This document shows, one piece after another, positions 18,728 through 27,959 of a DNA stretch of 64,000 bases (positions within the stretch are counted from its first letter, which is position 1; the number at the start of each line of letters is the position of its first letter). The stretch spans positions 62,001 through 126,000 of the forward strand of contig NZ_LYVO01000007.1 of assembly GCF_001984055.1 (NCBI RefSeq), read 5' to 3'. The stretch is from Variovorax sp. KK3. GTDB taxonomy: Bacteria; Pseudomonadota; Gammaproteobacteria; Burkholderiales; Burkholderiaceae_C. The notes under the pieces are model-generated. The model did not search any database. It was given only the letters and a program-made list of their open reading frames with translations, and had not been told where the DNA came from. The position numbers were made by a program, and so were the translations under genes.

Positions 18728-19615
18728 TCACGCGAGTGTGAGCAGCGGCAGGTCTCGCTCGCGCGCCAGCGCGTCTAACTCGGCGCGTGTGCGGGTGTGC
18801 AACCACGCGGCGATGGCGTCGCGCGTGGAAGGCGCCATCATGTCCTGCGTGCCCAGCCCGGCGGCGTCGCACAGGCGCGCGGCAAAGTGCGGCTCGAGCG
18901 CCGCCACCGCCACCCGGCCGTCGGCGCAGGGATAAACGCGGTAGCCCGCATGGGCCCCGCCCACGGCGCCGTGGACTTGCGTCAGCCCCCATTGCCGCGG
19001 CAGGGCCAGCCAGTCGGCAGCTGCATTGAGCGCGACTTCGAGGTAGACGCCGGCGCCCGTGCCGGCGCCGGTGCGCTTGTGAAGCACCGCCTGTAGCACG
19101 GCTTCGGTGGCCAGCAGCGCCCCGCCCATGTCGGCGAACAATGTCGGCGGCAGTTCGGTGCCGTTGACCAGGCCATATTCGGCCAGGTAGGTCAGGTCAT
19201 GTCCTGGCTCCTCGGCGCGTGCGCCGGGCGCGCCGACGATGGCGACTTGCGACAGTGCCGGGTGGCGTTCATGAAGCGGCTCCCAGCCCAGGCCCAGCTT
19301 GGCCAGCGCCGAAGGCCGGAAGGAAGTCAGCAGCACGTCGGTCTGTGCCAGCGCACGGTGCAGTTGCTCGCGGTCTTCCTCCGTCTTCAGATCGGCGGTG
19401 TGGACCTCCACGCCCTCATGCAGGGCGGCGTAGGCGTCGCGGTTGTAGTGCGCCATCGGGTCGCCGGCCGGCGGCTCGAACTTCAGGCAGTGCGCGCCCA
19501 TCGTGCGGCAGCGCAACAAGGCCGCCGGGCCGGGCAGGTTGAGCGCGAGGCTCAGCACGCGCACGCCGGCCAGGGGCGCGAAGGCGAACGTGGTTTCGGT
19601 GGAAGCAGGGGGCAT
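18728..19615 (-). CDS. CaiB/BaiF (alpha-methylacyl-CoA racemase-like) family protein
   Basis: 295 residues from the ATG at 19615 (MPPASTETTF). The N-terminal GVRVLSLALNLPGPAALL and the racemase-like GHDLTYLAEYG, holding the family's catalytic aspartate, are present. It is about 60-100 residues shorter than typical family members, and the C-terminal region is compressed. Members transfer or racemise CoA esters in fatty-acid or bile-acid type pathways. It is divergent from the SDR gene at 19727, which is also CoA-ester related. It could be a reduced but active form; the substrate is unknown. Confidence 0.82.
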   Translation of the reverse strand: MPPASTETTFAFAPLAGVRVLSLALNLPGPAALLRCRTMGAHCLKFEPPAGDPMAHYNRDAYAALHEGVEVHTADLKTEEDREQLHRALAQTDVLLTSFRPSALAKLGLGWEPLHERHPALSQVAIVGAPGARAEEPGHDLTYLAEYGLVNGTELPPTLFADMGGALLATEAVLQAVLHKRTGAGTGAGVYLEVALNAAADWLALPRQWGLTQVHGAVGGAHAGYRVYPCADGRVAVAALEPHFAARLCDAAGLGTQDMMAPSTRDAIAAWLHTRTRAELDALARERDLPLLTLA

Positions 19616-19726
19616 CGGGCGTCTCCTCGGTCGCAACGGACTGTCACCTTGGGAGCTTACCGGCTCGGGCTGCCCGTTCTACGATGCGCTTGCATCCGTT
19701 CCCCAACCCGACCCAAGGAGACATCC

Positions 19727-20629
19727 ATGTATCAGAGCGACCTGATGGCCGGCCGGCGCATCCTCGTGACCGGCGGCGGCACCGGCCTGGGCAAGGCGAT
19801 GGCCGAGCGCTTCCTCGGCCTGGGCGCGGACGTCGCGATCTGCGGCCGCCGCCAGCCGGTGGTGGAAGAGACCGCTGCGCAATGGCGCGAGCAATTTCCC
19901 GGCCGGCGCATCGACGCCTTCGGCGTCGACATCCGCGACGCGCAGAGCGTGGAACAGATGATCGATGCGCTGTGGCAGGGCGGCGGGCTGACCGGCCTGA
20001 TCAACAACGCCGCCGGCAACTTCGTCGCGCCGACCGAGAGCCTGTCGTCGCGCGCCTTCGATGCCATCGCCAACATCGTCTTTCACGGCAGCTTCTACGT
20101 GACGCAGGCGGTGGGCAAGCGCTGGATCGCCGAGGCCAAGGCCGGCCAGTGGAAGGCCGGCGACCCCTACCGCAGCGTGATGAGCATCATCGTCACCTGG
20201 GTCGACAACGGCGGCCCCTACGTCGTGCCCTCGGCCATGAGCAAGGCCGGCGTCGAAGTGATGACCCGGTCGCTGGCCATCGAATGGGCGCGCTACGGCA
20301 TCCGGCTCAACGCCATCGGGCCGGGCGAGATCCCGACCGAGGGCATGAGCAAGCGCCTCAACCCCGGCGAGGAACCCGGTGCCCGCAGCAAGGCGAGCAA
20401 CCCGATGGCGCGCACCGGCGAGATGAGCGAACTGCAGAACCTGGCCGCGTTCTTGATGGCGCCGGGCCAGTGCGACTGGCTGACGGGGCAGAGCATCATG
20501 ATGGACGGCGGTCAGGCGCTGGCGACGGGGGGCAACTTTTATGAGTTGCGGGAGTGGAGCGATGCGCAGTGGGTGGAGGCGAGGGAGCGGATCGAGGCGC
20601 AGAACAGGAAGGATAAGGAGCAGAGGTGA
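19727..20629 (+). CDS. SDR family oxidoreductase, 2,4-dienoyl-CoA reductase-like
   Basis: 300 residues from an ATG with a strong AAGGAG. The Rossmann motif TGGGTGLGKAMA (about 17-28), NNAAGN (about 91-96) and a C-terminal MDGGQAL are typical of SDR enzymes. The usual YxxxK motif is replaced by SAMSK, as in the dienoyl-CoA reductase branch, where the catalytic tyrosine lies elsewhere. It has a long acidic-basic C-terminal tail. The likely role is NADPH-dependent reduction of an unsaturated acyl-CoA, in keeping with the divergent CaiB-family gene. Confidence 0.87.
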   Translation: MYQSDLMAGRRILVTGGGTGLGKAMAERFLGLGADVAICGRRQPVVEETAAQWREQFPGRRIDAFGVDIRDAQSVEQMIDALWQGGGLTGLINNAAGNFVAPTESLSSRAFDAIANIVFHGSFYVTQAVGKRWIAEAKAGQWKAGDPYRSVMSIIVTWVDNGGPYVVPSAMSKAGVEVMTRSLAIEWARYGIRLNAIGPGEIPTEGMSKRLNPGEEPGARSKASNPMARTGEMSELQNLAAFLMAPGQCDWLTGQSIMMDGGQALATGGNFYELREWSDAQWVEARERIEAQNRKDKEQR

Positions 20630-21296
20630 AGCGCAAGGGAGGGGCGCCGTTCGTCTCGCATCTGATTCGTCTTGATGTTTAGAGGCTTCCATCAGAGTTA
20701 TCGGCGTTCGAACGCAGCTCGGCGCGCTCGTGGCAGCTTGCGTTGAATTCTGATTATTTCTGCTTTTTGACGCGACTAGGTTTTGGGGGCGGCTAAGGTC
20801 ACGGCCCCAGAGTTCGCAAGAGCAGAAAAATTGAGAAAGTTCTATGCGAGGCAGGCCGCATCTGCCTCGGATTCAGGCATATCCACGCCTGATGAGCGTG
20901 TCGACGCTTGGTGTCGCCCGTCGTCAGATGAATGCAGAGTCGCATCCAACTCGAGCGTGATCAATGCATCAGCGATGCAGCGTTCGAACGATGCCGGCTT
21001 GCGTTCGTGGCGTGATGCCTTCGCGCGTCTCCCGCGTTCAAATGAAGAGTTCTTGCCACGGGTCGAAGGACCGCTCAAAGCGTTCTTCCCTTACCGCAGA
21101 TTGATCCTTGGCCACGGAGAACTGATAGCCCTATCGAACGGACACGACGGCGTCTGCCTACGGCAATTTGCAACCGCTTTGGCGTCGGAGCATCCGCGTC
21201 ATTGATGCGCAAAAAAATTTACTCCCGATTTCGAGTTGAAAAGCCAACGTGTAGGCAAGCGAGGTCTCTTAATTAAAAATTCTTTCAAGTAAATTC
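20630..21296. other. AT-richer intergenic region before the type I secretion locus
   Basis: 667 bases without a convincing intact gene. Base composition is visibly lower in GC than the flanks, with T-runs around 20745-20775, an A-run at 21211-21217 and an AATTAAAAATTC tract at 21270-21281. A weak open frame (20783-21205, TTG start) is described separately. No clear sigma-70 pair, repeat or tRNA was recognised. Confidence 0.6.
20783..21205 (+). pseudogene. Weak open frame, possibly a remnant of a LuxR-type regulator N-terminus
   Basis: 140 codons from a TTG without a good ribosome site. The first half has no family character. The segment LKAFFPYRRLILGHGELIAL resembles the sensory-domain strand found in LuxR/EpsA-like regulators of Burkholderiales, but the rest of that domain and the helix-turn-helix are missing. 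It may be a decayed regulator of the downstream RTX genes or a chance frame. Confidence 0.3.
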
Positions 21297-21632
21297 ATGA
21301 TTGAAATATTTTTATTGCTAATCGGCGCTGCACTAGGTTTCTTCGGTTCACTAATGGCTGAAGGGGATGTTGCCGTCACATTGATGCGATGCGCTGCATA
21401 CGCTTTAGTGGGATTTTCTGGGGCCATTTTTTTCCTTTCTTCAGCGATCAAAAATGCTGTGCGCAAACTTCCAGAGAGCGAGCGCGGCGTGATGGGCTTG
21501 CTAAATGTGGCCCTCAACGGCGAAGCAGACCGACTTAAATTGTTCATTGCATGCGTTCTGATTTGCTTTCTTTTTGTCGTAGCGGGCGTCGGTGTTGGCG
21601 CTCTGTTTTTTGTGTTTGTTGCTTCTAGGTAA
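21297..21632 (+). CDS. Small membrane protein, unknown function
   Basis: 111 residues with three predicted membrane segments: about 3-20 (IFLLLIGAALGFFGSLMA), about 30-50 (RCAAYALVGFSGAIFFL) and about 83-108 (LFIACVLICFLFVVAGVGVG). A charged cytoplasmic-type loop lies between the last two. Codon use is AT-richer than in the chromosomal neighbours. It ends three bases before the RTX ATG, so the two are almost certainly co-transcribed. A role in protection from, or export of, the RTX protein is possible from position only. Confidence 0.7.
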   Translation: MIEIFLLLIGAALGFFGSLMAEGDVAVTLMRCAAYALVGFSGAIFFLSSAIKNAVRKLPESERGVMGLLNVALNGEADRLKLFIACVLICFLFVVAGVGVGALFFVFVASR

Positions 21633-21635
21633 AGT

Positions 21636-24600
21636 ATGAGTGGTGTTTCGCCTTATGAGTTAGCTGGATCTCTTTCGAATCTCTCGGGTGCTGTGCGCGA
21701 TTTTGCAAACAATGGAGTACTTCCGAACCTCGGAACAGCCGACGCTGCTGCAACTACGCTTGGGGCTGCACTTACAACCAGTCAAGCGACTTTGGCCTCG
21801 CTTGGCCTTTCAAGGGCTGCATTCAACTTGGGTGCAGCAGGAATCGCAGCCAATGCGCTTGCACTTGATATCGCCGAGAAGCAGACAGCACACGCTGAGG
21901 CCATCGGCGACTCATCCGGATATTGGGCGGGAGTCTTTGGTCAAGTTTCTGCTATAGGCGGAATTGTGGCTGGCGTGCCATTTTTGCCGCCCAACGTTAG
22001 AGCATTAGGTCTGGCCTTAAATCTTGGTGGCGCGCTCGCGAAGGAAGTCATTTCTAATCGAGAAGCCATCTGCAACGCCATTGGCGAGGTATTCGATGAT
22101 CTCGCTCGCGAGTTGGGCAAGCTGATGGATGATCAGCCAGGAATGGGAGGAGATCCGTTCACTGGGATGCCTTGGCCCGGAATCGATCTTCAGGTCGATC
22201 AGTTGTTCGATACGGCTCGTGCCTGGCGCCAACCCGTAGACCCTCTGATGTTGGACCTCGACGGCGACGGCCTCGAGTTGAAGCGCGCCGATGGCTCCAT
22301 CCTCTTCGACCACAACGCCGACACCATCCGCACCGGCACGGGCTGGATTGGCTCCGACGACGGCATCCTCGTTCGCGACCTAAACGGCAACGGTGCCATC
22401 GATTCCGGCCGCGAGCTCTTCGGCATCGATACCGTCAAGGCCGATGGCAGCGACGCCGTCAACGGCTTCGATGCCTTGGCCGACCTCGACTCCAACGCCG
22501 ACGGTCAGTTGACTGCCGCCGACTTGGCTTGGGGCGAAGTCAAGGTCTGGCGTGACCTGGATCAGGATGGTGTGTCCGACGCGGGCGAGGTTGTCGGCCT
22601 CGATGCCTTGGGCATTACCCGCATCGGTGTGGCCGGCAGTGCCGCGAACACCACTGGCGGCACCCAAGCCGGTTCCACCGTCAACGGCAACCTCATCGCC
22701 CAGAGCGCCAGCTTCACCCACACCGTGGATGGTGTGTCGGTGAGTCGCACCGTCGGCGCCATCGATCTCGAATCGAATCCGTTCTATCGCGAGTTCATGG
22801 GTGTTGTGCCGCTGACCGAGCAAGCCCGGTCCCTGCCCGACATGCAAGGCTCCGGCCGAGCCCGCGACCTGGCCGAAGCCGCCAGCCTGAGCGCTTCGCT
22901 CGGCATCAGCCTTGCCGCCTTCAGCACCGCCACCACCCGAGACGCCCAACGTACCCTGCTTGATCCGCTCCTGACCGAGTGGTCGCAAAGCTCCGACTTC
23001 TGGCAGAGCCTGGAAACCACCCTGGACGGCAACGTCAAGATCAGCGGCCTGCCCGCAGGCATGACCGAAGCCCAGTACCGTAACCTCGTCGGCGTGCTCG
23101 AAGTGTTCAACGGCGAGCGCTTGTACAGCACAGGTGCACAGGGCACTGCCATGACGGCAGGCACGACCCGCACGGACAGTACTGATGCAGCAACCCTGGT
23201 CACACGCGCCGGCTACGGCCTCGCCCCACCAGCGGCCCAGTTGGCCCTGCTGCAGCAAAGCTACGACGCCCTGAAGGAAAGCATCTACGGCGCGCTGGTC
23301 GTTCAAACCCGCCTCAAGCCCTACCTCGACACCATCTTGCTCACGATCGACGAGCACGGCCTCCGCTTCGACACCGCCGCACTGGCCGGCCTGCTCGACC
23401 AGCGCAAGGCAGCGGACGAACGCAATGCCATCCTCGACCTGGCCGAACTCAATCGGTATGCCCAGCCCACCCTGCAGGCCGTGGGCTTCGTCGGCCTGGA
23501 CACTCTGCGCGGCTGGGTCGAGGCCTTGCCTTCCGACTCGACGCTGCGCGGCGAACTGACCACCCTGGACGTATTCACCGCTTCATCCACCAGCGGCACC
23601 GGTGCATCGGACATCTATCTGGGCAACGCCGGCAACAACAGCTTCAGCGGCGGTGCAGGCGACGACCACATGACGGGCGGTGCCGGCGGCGACAGCCTGG
23701 ACGGTGGTGCGGGCGACGACACGCTGCTGGGCGGGGACGGTGACGACGGCCTCTATGGCCAGTCGGGTGCCGACGTGCTCCTCGGCGGCGCAGGCGACGA
23801 CCAGCTCTTCGGCGGCGGCGCCTACGGTGGCGGCGACTGGTTCGGTGACGACGACACGCTCGACGGCGGCGCGGGCAATGACTGGCTCACCGGCGGCTTC
23901 GGCAGCGACACATACCTGTTCGGCCGCGGCGACGGCCGCGACACCATCAACAACGACGCCGACGGCTGGAACGGCTATGCCGACGCCGATCCGAACAAGC
24001 TGGACGTGCTGCGCTTCAAGGAGGGCGTTCGCCCCGAGGACGTGCGCGCCACGCGCAACGGCGACAACCTGGTGCTGAAGATCGACGGCACGGCCGACGA
24101 GGTCACGGTCCACGGCTACTTCACCGGCGACGGCATCAGCGCGCGCGGCTGGGCTATCGACCGCATCGAGTTCACGGACGGCACCGCCTGGACACTCTCG
24201 GACATGAATACAAGGGTACTGCAAGCGACCGATGGCAAGGACGCCATCACCGGCTACGCCAGCGACGATACGCTTGCCGGCCTCGCAGGCAACGACACCT
24301 TGCAGGGCCGTGGCGGCAACGACGTGCTGCAAGGCGGCGAGGGCGACGACAGCCTGTACGGCGAAGAAGGCATCGACCTGCTGGACGGCGGTGCAGGCAG
24401 CGACAGCCTGGACGGTGGTGCCGGCAACGACACGATCGTCGGCGGCGATGGCGAGGACATGTTGTTCGGCCAGGGCGGCGCCGACGTGCTGCGGGGTGGC
24501 GCGGGCAACGACAGCCTCTTCGGCAGTGGCTACTACGGTGGCGGCGATTGGTTCGGCGATCACGACACGCTCGACGGCGGCACCGGCAACGACTGGCTCA

Positions 24601-25655
24601 CCGGCGGCTTCGGCAGCGACACGTACCTGTTCGGCCGGGGCGACGGTCAGGACGTCATCAACAACGACTCCGACCGCTGGAACGGTTATGCCGACGCCGA
24701 TCCGAACAAGCAGGACGTGCTGCGCTTCAAGGAAGGCATTCTGGCCAGCGACGTGCGGGCGAGCCGCAACGGAGAAGACCTGGTGCTCAAGATCGACGGC
24801 ACCAACGATCAGGTCACGATCCAGAACTACTTCGTCGGAGAAGGTGTCGCAGCGCGCGGCTGGGCAGTCGATCAGATCCAGTTCGCCGACGGCACGACCT
24901 GGAAGCTGGAGGACGTCAAGACCCGGGTGCTGCAGGGGACCGACGGCAACGACGCCCTGGCTGGTTTCGCAAGCGACGACACGCTCATGGGCCTCGCAGG
25001 CAACGACACCCTGCAGGGCCGTGGCGGCAACGACGTGCTGCAGGGCGGTGAAGGCGACGACAGCCTGCACGGCGAAGAAGGCATCGACCTACTGGACGGC
25101 GGTGCGGGCAGCGACAGCCTGGACGGCGGTGCCGGCAACGACACCCTCCACAGCGATGCAGGCAACGATCTTCTGCAGGGCGGGAGCGGCGACGACACCC
25201 TGCGCGGCGGCTCAGGCAACGACCTCCTGGCCGGCGGCCGCTACGACACCTGGAACGGCATCTACGACGGCTCGGGCAACGACACCTACGAATTCCACCG
25301 CGGCGACGGCCAGGACCGCATCGTCGATATCGACCCCACGCCCGGCAACACCGACGTGGTGAAGTTCGGCCCCGACATCGATGCCGACGATCTCTGGTTC
25401 CGCCAGGCCGGCAACGACCTGGAGGTGAGCATCATCGGCACCGACGACAAGCTCACGATCGACAACTGGTACGCCGGCCGCGCCCACCAGGTCGAGCAGT
25501 TCAAGGTCTCGGACAGCGCGGCGCTGCTCTACAACCAGGTCGATGCCCTGGTCGCGGCGATGGCTGCGTTTGCGCCGCCCGCTTCGAGCCAGATCTCGCT
25601 GCCGCCCGACTACCAGACGGCGTTGAACCCGGTGATTGCGGCCAACTGGAAGTAA
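21636..25655 (+). CDS. RTX calcium-binding protein, type I secretion substrate
   Basis: 1339 residues. The N-terminal 190 are Ala/Leu-rich and helical. About 200-330 contain DxDxDG calcium loops (LDLDGDGLEL, DLNGNGAIDSG, DLDSNADG, DLDQDGVSDAG). About 340-650 show no known domain. From about 660 to 1220 come arrays of GGxGxDxLxG nonapeptides, interspersed with haemolysin-associated modules (LRFKEG...VLKIDG...FTDGTAW). A 237-residue block occurs twice. The C-terminus carries a third such module and an Ala/Leu-rich secretion-signal-like end. There is no classical signal peptide, as expected for export by the HlyB/HlyD pair downstream. Enzymatic activity, if any, is not evident. Confidence 0.92.
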   Translation: MSGVSPYELAGSLSNLSGAVRDFANNGVLPNLGTADAAATTLGAALTTSQATLASLGLSRAAFNLGAAGIAANALALDIAEKQTAHAEAIGDSSGYWAGVFGQVSAIGGIVAGVPFLPPNVRALGLALNLGGALAKEVISNREAICNAIGEVFDDLARELGKLMDDQPGMGGDPFTGMPWPGIDLQVDQLFDTARAWRQPVDPLMLDLDGDGLELKRADGSILFDHNADTIRTGTGWIGSDDGILVRDLNGNGAIDSGRELFGIDTVKADGSDAVNGFDALADLDSNADGQLTAADLAWGEVKVWRDLDQDGVSDAGEVVGLDALGITRIGVAGSAANTTGGTQAGSTVNGNLIAQSASFTHTVDGVSVSRTVGAIDLESNPFYREFMGVVPLTEQARSLPDMQGSGRARDLAEAASLSASLGISLAAFSTATTRDAQRTLLDPLLTEWSQSSDFWQSLETTLDGNVKISGLPAGMTEAQYRNLVGVLEVFNGERLYSTGAQGTAMTAGTTRTDSTDAATLVTRAGYGLAPPAAQLALLQQSYDALKESIYGALVVQTRLKPYLDTILLTIDEHGLRFDTAALAGLLDQRKAADERNAILDLAELNRYAQPTLQAVGFVGLDTLRGWVEALPSDSTLRGELTTLDVFTASSTSGTGASDIYLGNAGNNSFSGGAGDDHMTGGAGGDSLDGGAGDDTLLGGDGDDGLYGQSGADVLLGGAGDDQLFGGGAYGGGDWFGDDDTLDGGAGNDWLTGGFGSDTYLFGRGDGRDTINNDADGWNGYADADPNKLDVLRFKEGVRPEDVRATRNGDNLVLKIDGTADEVTVHGYFTGDGISARGWAIDRIEFTDGTAWTLSDMNTRVLQATDGKDAITGYASDDTLAGLAGNDTLQGRGGNDVLQGGEGDDSLYGEEGIDLLDGGAGSDSLDGGAGNDTIVGGDGEDMLFGQGGADVLRGGAGNDSLFGSGYYGGGDWFGDHDTLDGGTGNDWLTGGFGSDTYLFGRGDGQDVINNDSDRWNGYADADPNKQDVLRFKEGILASDVRASRNGEDLVLKIDGTNDQVTIQNYFVGEGVAARGWAVDQIQFADGTTWKLEDVKTRVLQGTDGNDALAGFASDDTLMGLAGNDTLQGRGGNDVLQGGEGDDSLHGEEGIDLLDGGAGSDSLDGGAGNDTLHSDAGNDLLQGGSGDDTLRGGSGNDLLAGGRYDTWNGIYDGSGNDTYEFHRGDGQDRIVDIDPTPGNTDVVKFGPDIDADDLWFRQAGNDLEVSIIGTDDKLTIDNWYAGRAHQVEQFKVSDSAALLYNQVDALVAAMAAFAPPASSQISLPPDYQTALNPVIAANWK
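23691..25146 (+). repeat. 711-bp direct repeat inside the RTX gene (two copies plus a partial third)
   Basis: Copy 1 is 23691-24401 and copy 2 is 24402-25112; homology continues into the start of a third unit to about 25146. Three independent anchor sequences (GACAGCCTGGACGG, TACGGTGGCGGCGA and AACGACACC) each recur at exactly 711 bases, which keeps the frame (237 codons). Each unit holds RTX nonapeptides plus one haemolysin-associated module. Confidence 0.85.
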
Positions 25656-25674
25656 GCCCGCCCCAGGGTTGAAC

Positions 25675-25724
25675 CGCCCCCTCGCGTTGCCCAGAAGTCA
25701 GGTCTGGCCGCAACGCCGGGGGCG
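25675..25724. terminator. Inverted repeat between the RTX gene and its exporter genes
   Basis: The left arm 25675-25689 (CGCCCCCTCGCGTTG) pairs with the right arm 25711-25724 (CAACGCCGGGGGCG): 6 bp next to the loop and 7 bp at the base, with a small internal bulge. There is no T-run. It starts 20 bases after the RTX stop and ends 31 bases before the HlyB-like start, so it could attenuate transcription into the exporter genes or protect the RTX mRNA end. Confidence 0.4.
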
Positions 25725-25754
25725 TCGCAGCGCAATGAAAAGAAACACAGACTG

Positions 25755-27959
25755 ATGGCAGACGACCACACCGACAGTGCCGATCGGCGCCTAATGATCG
25801 TCGAGCCCCCGCCCACGGCAACCAGCGAGCCCCCCGTAGCCGCCAAACCAGACACCGGCCTGGCCTGCCTCGTGATGGTGGCCCGCCTGCACGGTGTGGC
25901 AGCCGACCCTCATCAACTGGCCCATGAGTTCGCTAAAGCCGGGAGCGAGTTCGGCGTCACCGACATCCTGCTCGCAGCGAAGCGACTCGAACTGAAGGCC
26001 AAGGCGGTCAAGATCGACATCGCGCGCTTGTGCAAGACGCCGTTGCCCGCCATCGCGGTCGGCATGGACGCCGCAGGCAAGCCCCGCTTCTTCGTCCTGG
26101 CACGACTCGACGGCGACCGGCTCCTGGTGCAAGACCCGGCAACGGGCCGGCCGGAAGCATGGAGCCTGGCTCAACTGCAATCGCGCTGGACCGGCGACGT
26201 GATCCTCGTCACGTCCCGCGCCTCGATCGCCGGTGAGCTGGCGAGGTTCGATTTCACCTGGTTCGTCCCGGCGATCGTGAAGTACCGCAAGCTCCTGGGT
26301 CAGGCGCTGTTGGTGAGCTTCGTCTTGCAGATTCTTGCCCTCGTCACGCCCCTGTTCTTTCAGGTGGTGATGGACAAGGTGCTCGTCCATCGCGGCTTCA
26401 CCACCTTGGATGTGATCGCCGTGGGGCTGACGGTGGTCGTGCTGTTCGAGGTGTCGCTCACGGCATTGCGCAGCTACGTGTTCGCCCACACCACGAGCCG
26501 CATCGACGTGGAACTGGGCGCGCGGCTCTTTCGGCATTTGCTCAGCCTGCCACTGAACTACTTCCAGGCGCGGCGCGTCGGTGACTCCGTGGCCCGGGTG
26601 CGCGAACTCGAAAACATCCGTGCCTTCTTGACCGGCAACGCCATCACGCTGGTGCTGGACCTGTTGTTCGCAGTGGTGTTCATCGCCGTCATGCTGTACT
26701 ACAGCGGCTGGCTGACGCTGATCGTCGCGCTGTCGCTGCCGTGTTACGTCATCCTGTCGCTGGCGTTCACCCCCGTGCTGCGCGCCCGGCTGCACGAGAA
26801 ATTCGACCGCGGCGCAGAGAACCAGGCCTTTCTGGTGGAAACCGTCAGCGGCATCGACACCGTCAAGGCGATGGCCGTGGAGCCGCACTGGACGCGGACC
26901 TGGGACAACCAGTTGGCAGCGTACGTGTCGTCGAGCTTCAGAACCGTCACCCTCGGCACGCTGGCCAACGGCGGCGTGAGCCTGATCTCCAGGCTGGTGA
27001 CCGTGGGCACGATGTACGTCGGTGCCCGTTTGGTGATCGACGGTCGATTGTCGGTAGGGCAGCTGATCGCCTTCAACATGCTCGCGGGGCAGGTGGCGCA
27101 GCCGATGATGCGACTGGCGCAGTTGTGGACCGACTTTCAGCAGACAGGCATCTCCGTTCAGCGCCTGGGCGACATCCTGAATACCCGGACCGAGGTGACG
27201 GGCGCCAAGAGCGCTTTGCCGCCGCTGGTCGGCCGCATCACGCTGGACGGCGTGATGTTCCGCTATCGCCCCGATGGTCCCGAGGTGCTCAAGGGCATCG
27301 ACCTGGACATCCGCCCCGGCGAGGTGGTCGGCATCGTGGGGCGCTCCGGCTCGGGCAAGAGCACGCTGACCAAGCTGCTTCAGCGGCTGCATGTCCCGCA
27401 AAGCGGCCGGGTGCTGGTGGACGGCGCCGACCTGGCTTTGGCTGAGGTCAGCTCGCTGCGCAGGCAGATGGGCGTGGTGCTGCAGGAGAACGTGCTGTTC
27501 AACCGATCGATCCGGGACAACATTGCGCTGGCCGAGCCCGGCGCGCCGTTGGCGGCTGTAATTCGCGCGGCCAGGCTAGCCGGTGCGCACGACTTCATTC
27601 TGGAGCTGCCCGAAGGCTACGACACCCTGGTGGGCGAGCATGGCTCGACGCTGTCGGGCGGGCAACGGCAGCGTATCGCCATCGCGCGCGCACTCATGGC
27701 CAACCCGCGCATCCTGATCCTGGACGAGGCGACGAGTGCGCTCGACTACGAGAGCGAGCGCATCGTTCAGAACAACATGAAGGCCATCTGCCAGGGCCGA
27801 ACGGTGATCGTCATCGCGCACCGGCTCTCGGCGGTGCGGCATGCCGACCGCATCGTGGTGATGGACCGCGGTCGGATCGCGGAAAGCGGCAGCCATGAGG
27901 AACTGCTGAGACACGAGGCCGGCCACTACGCGCGGCTTCATCGCCTGCAGCAAGGGTGA
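25755..27959 (+). CDS. Type I secretion ABC transporter, HlyB-like
   Basis: 734 residues. The N-terminal 140 residues are a C39 peptidase-like domain in which the catalytic cysteine position reads DTGLACL (Thr for Cys) and the histidine is absent, so it is a non-cleaving domain as in HlyB. Membrane helices cover about 170-430. The ATPase follows, with Walker A GRSGSGKS, signature LSGGQRQR, Walker B ILILDEATSALD and H-loop IVIAHRLS. It should drive ATP-dependent export of the RTX protein. Its last four bases overlap the start of the HlyD-like gene. Confidence 0.95.
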   Translation: MADDHTDSADRRLMIVEPPPTATSEPPVAAKPDTGLACLVMVARLHGVAADPHQLAHEFAKAGSEFGVTDILLAAKRLELKAKAVKIDIARLCKTPLPAIAVGMDAAGKPRFFVLARLDGDRLLVQDPATGRPEAWSLAQLQSRWTGDVILVTSRASIAGELARFDFTWFVPAIVKYRKLLGQALLVSFVLQILALVTPLFFQVVMDKVLVHRGFTTLDVIAVGLTVVVLFEVSLTALRSYVFAHTTSRIDVELGARLFRHLLSLPLNYFQARRVGDSVARVRELENIRAFLTGNAITLVLDLLFAVVFIAVMLYYSGWLTLIVALSLPCYVILSLAFTPVLRARLHEKFDRGAENQAFLVETVSGIDTVKAMAVEPHWTRTWDNQLAAYVSSSFRTVTLGTLANGGVSLISRLVTVGTMYVGARLVIDGRLSVGQLIAFNMLAGQVAQPMMRLAQLWTDFQQTGISVQRLGDILNTRTEVTGAKSALPPLVGRITLDGVMFRYRPDGPEVLKGIDLDIRPGEVVGIVGRSGSGKSTLTKLLQRLHVPQSGRVLVDGADLALAEVSSLRRQMGVVLQENVLFNRSIRDNIALAEPGAPLAAVIRAARLAGAHDFILELPEGYDTLVGEHGSTLSGGQRQRIAIARALMANPRILILDEATSALDYESERIVQNNMKAICQGRTVIVIAHRLSAVRHADRIVVMDRGRIAESGSHEELLRHEAGHYARLHRLQQG

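Noticed and set aside
23691-25300. Repeated DNA that could look like a CRISPR array or minisatellite
   Set aside because: The repeats encode RTX nonapeptides in frame, and there are no unique spacers of constant length.
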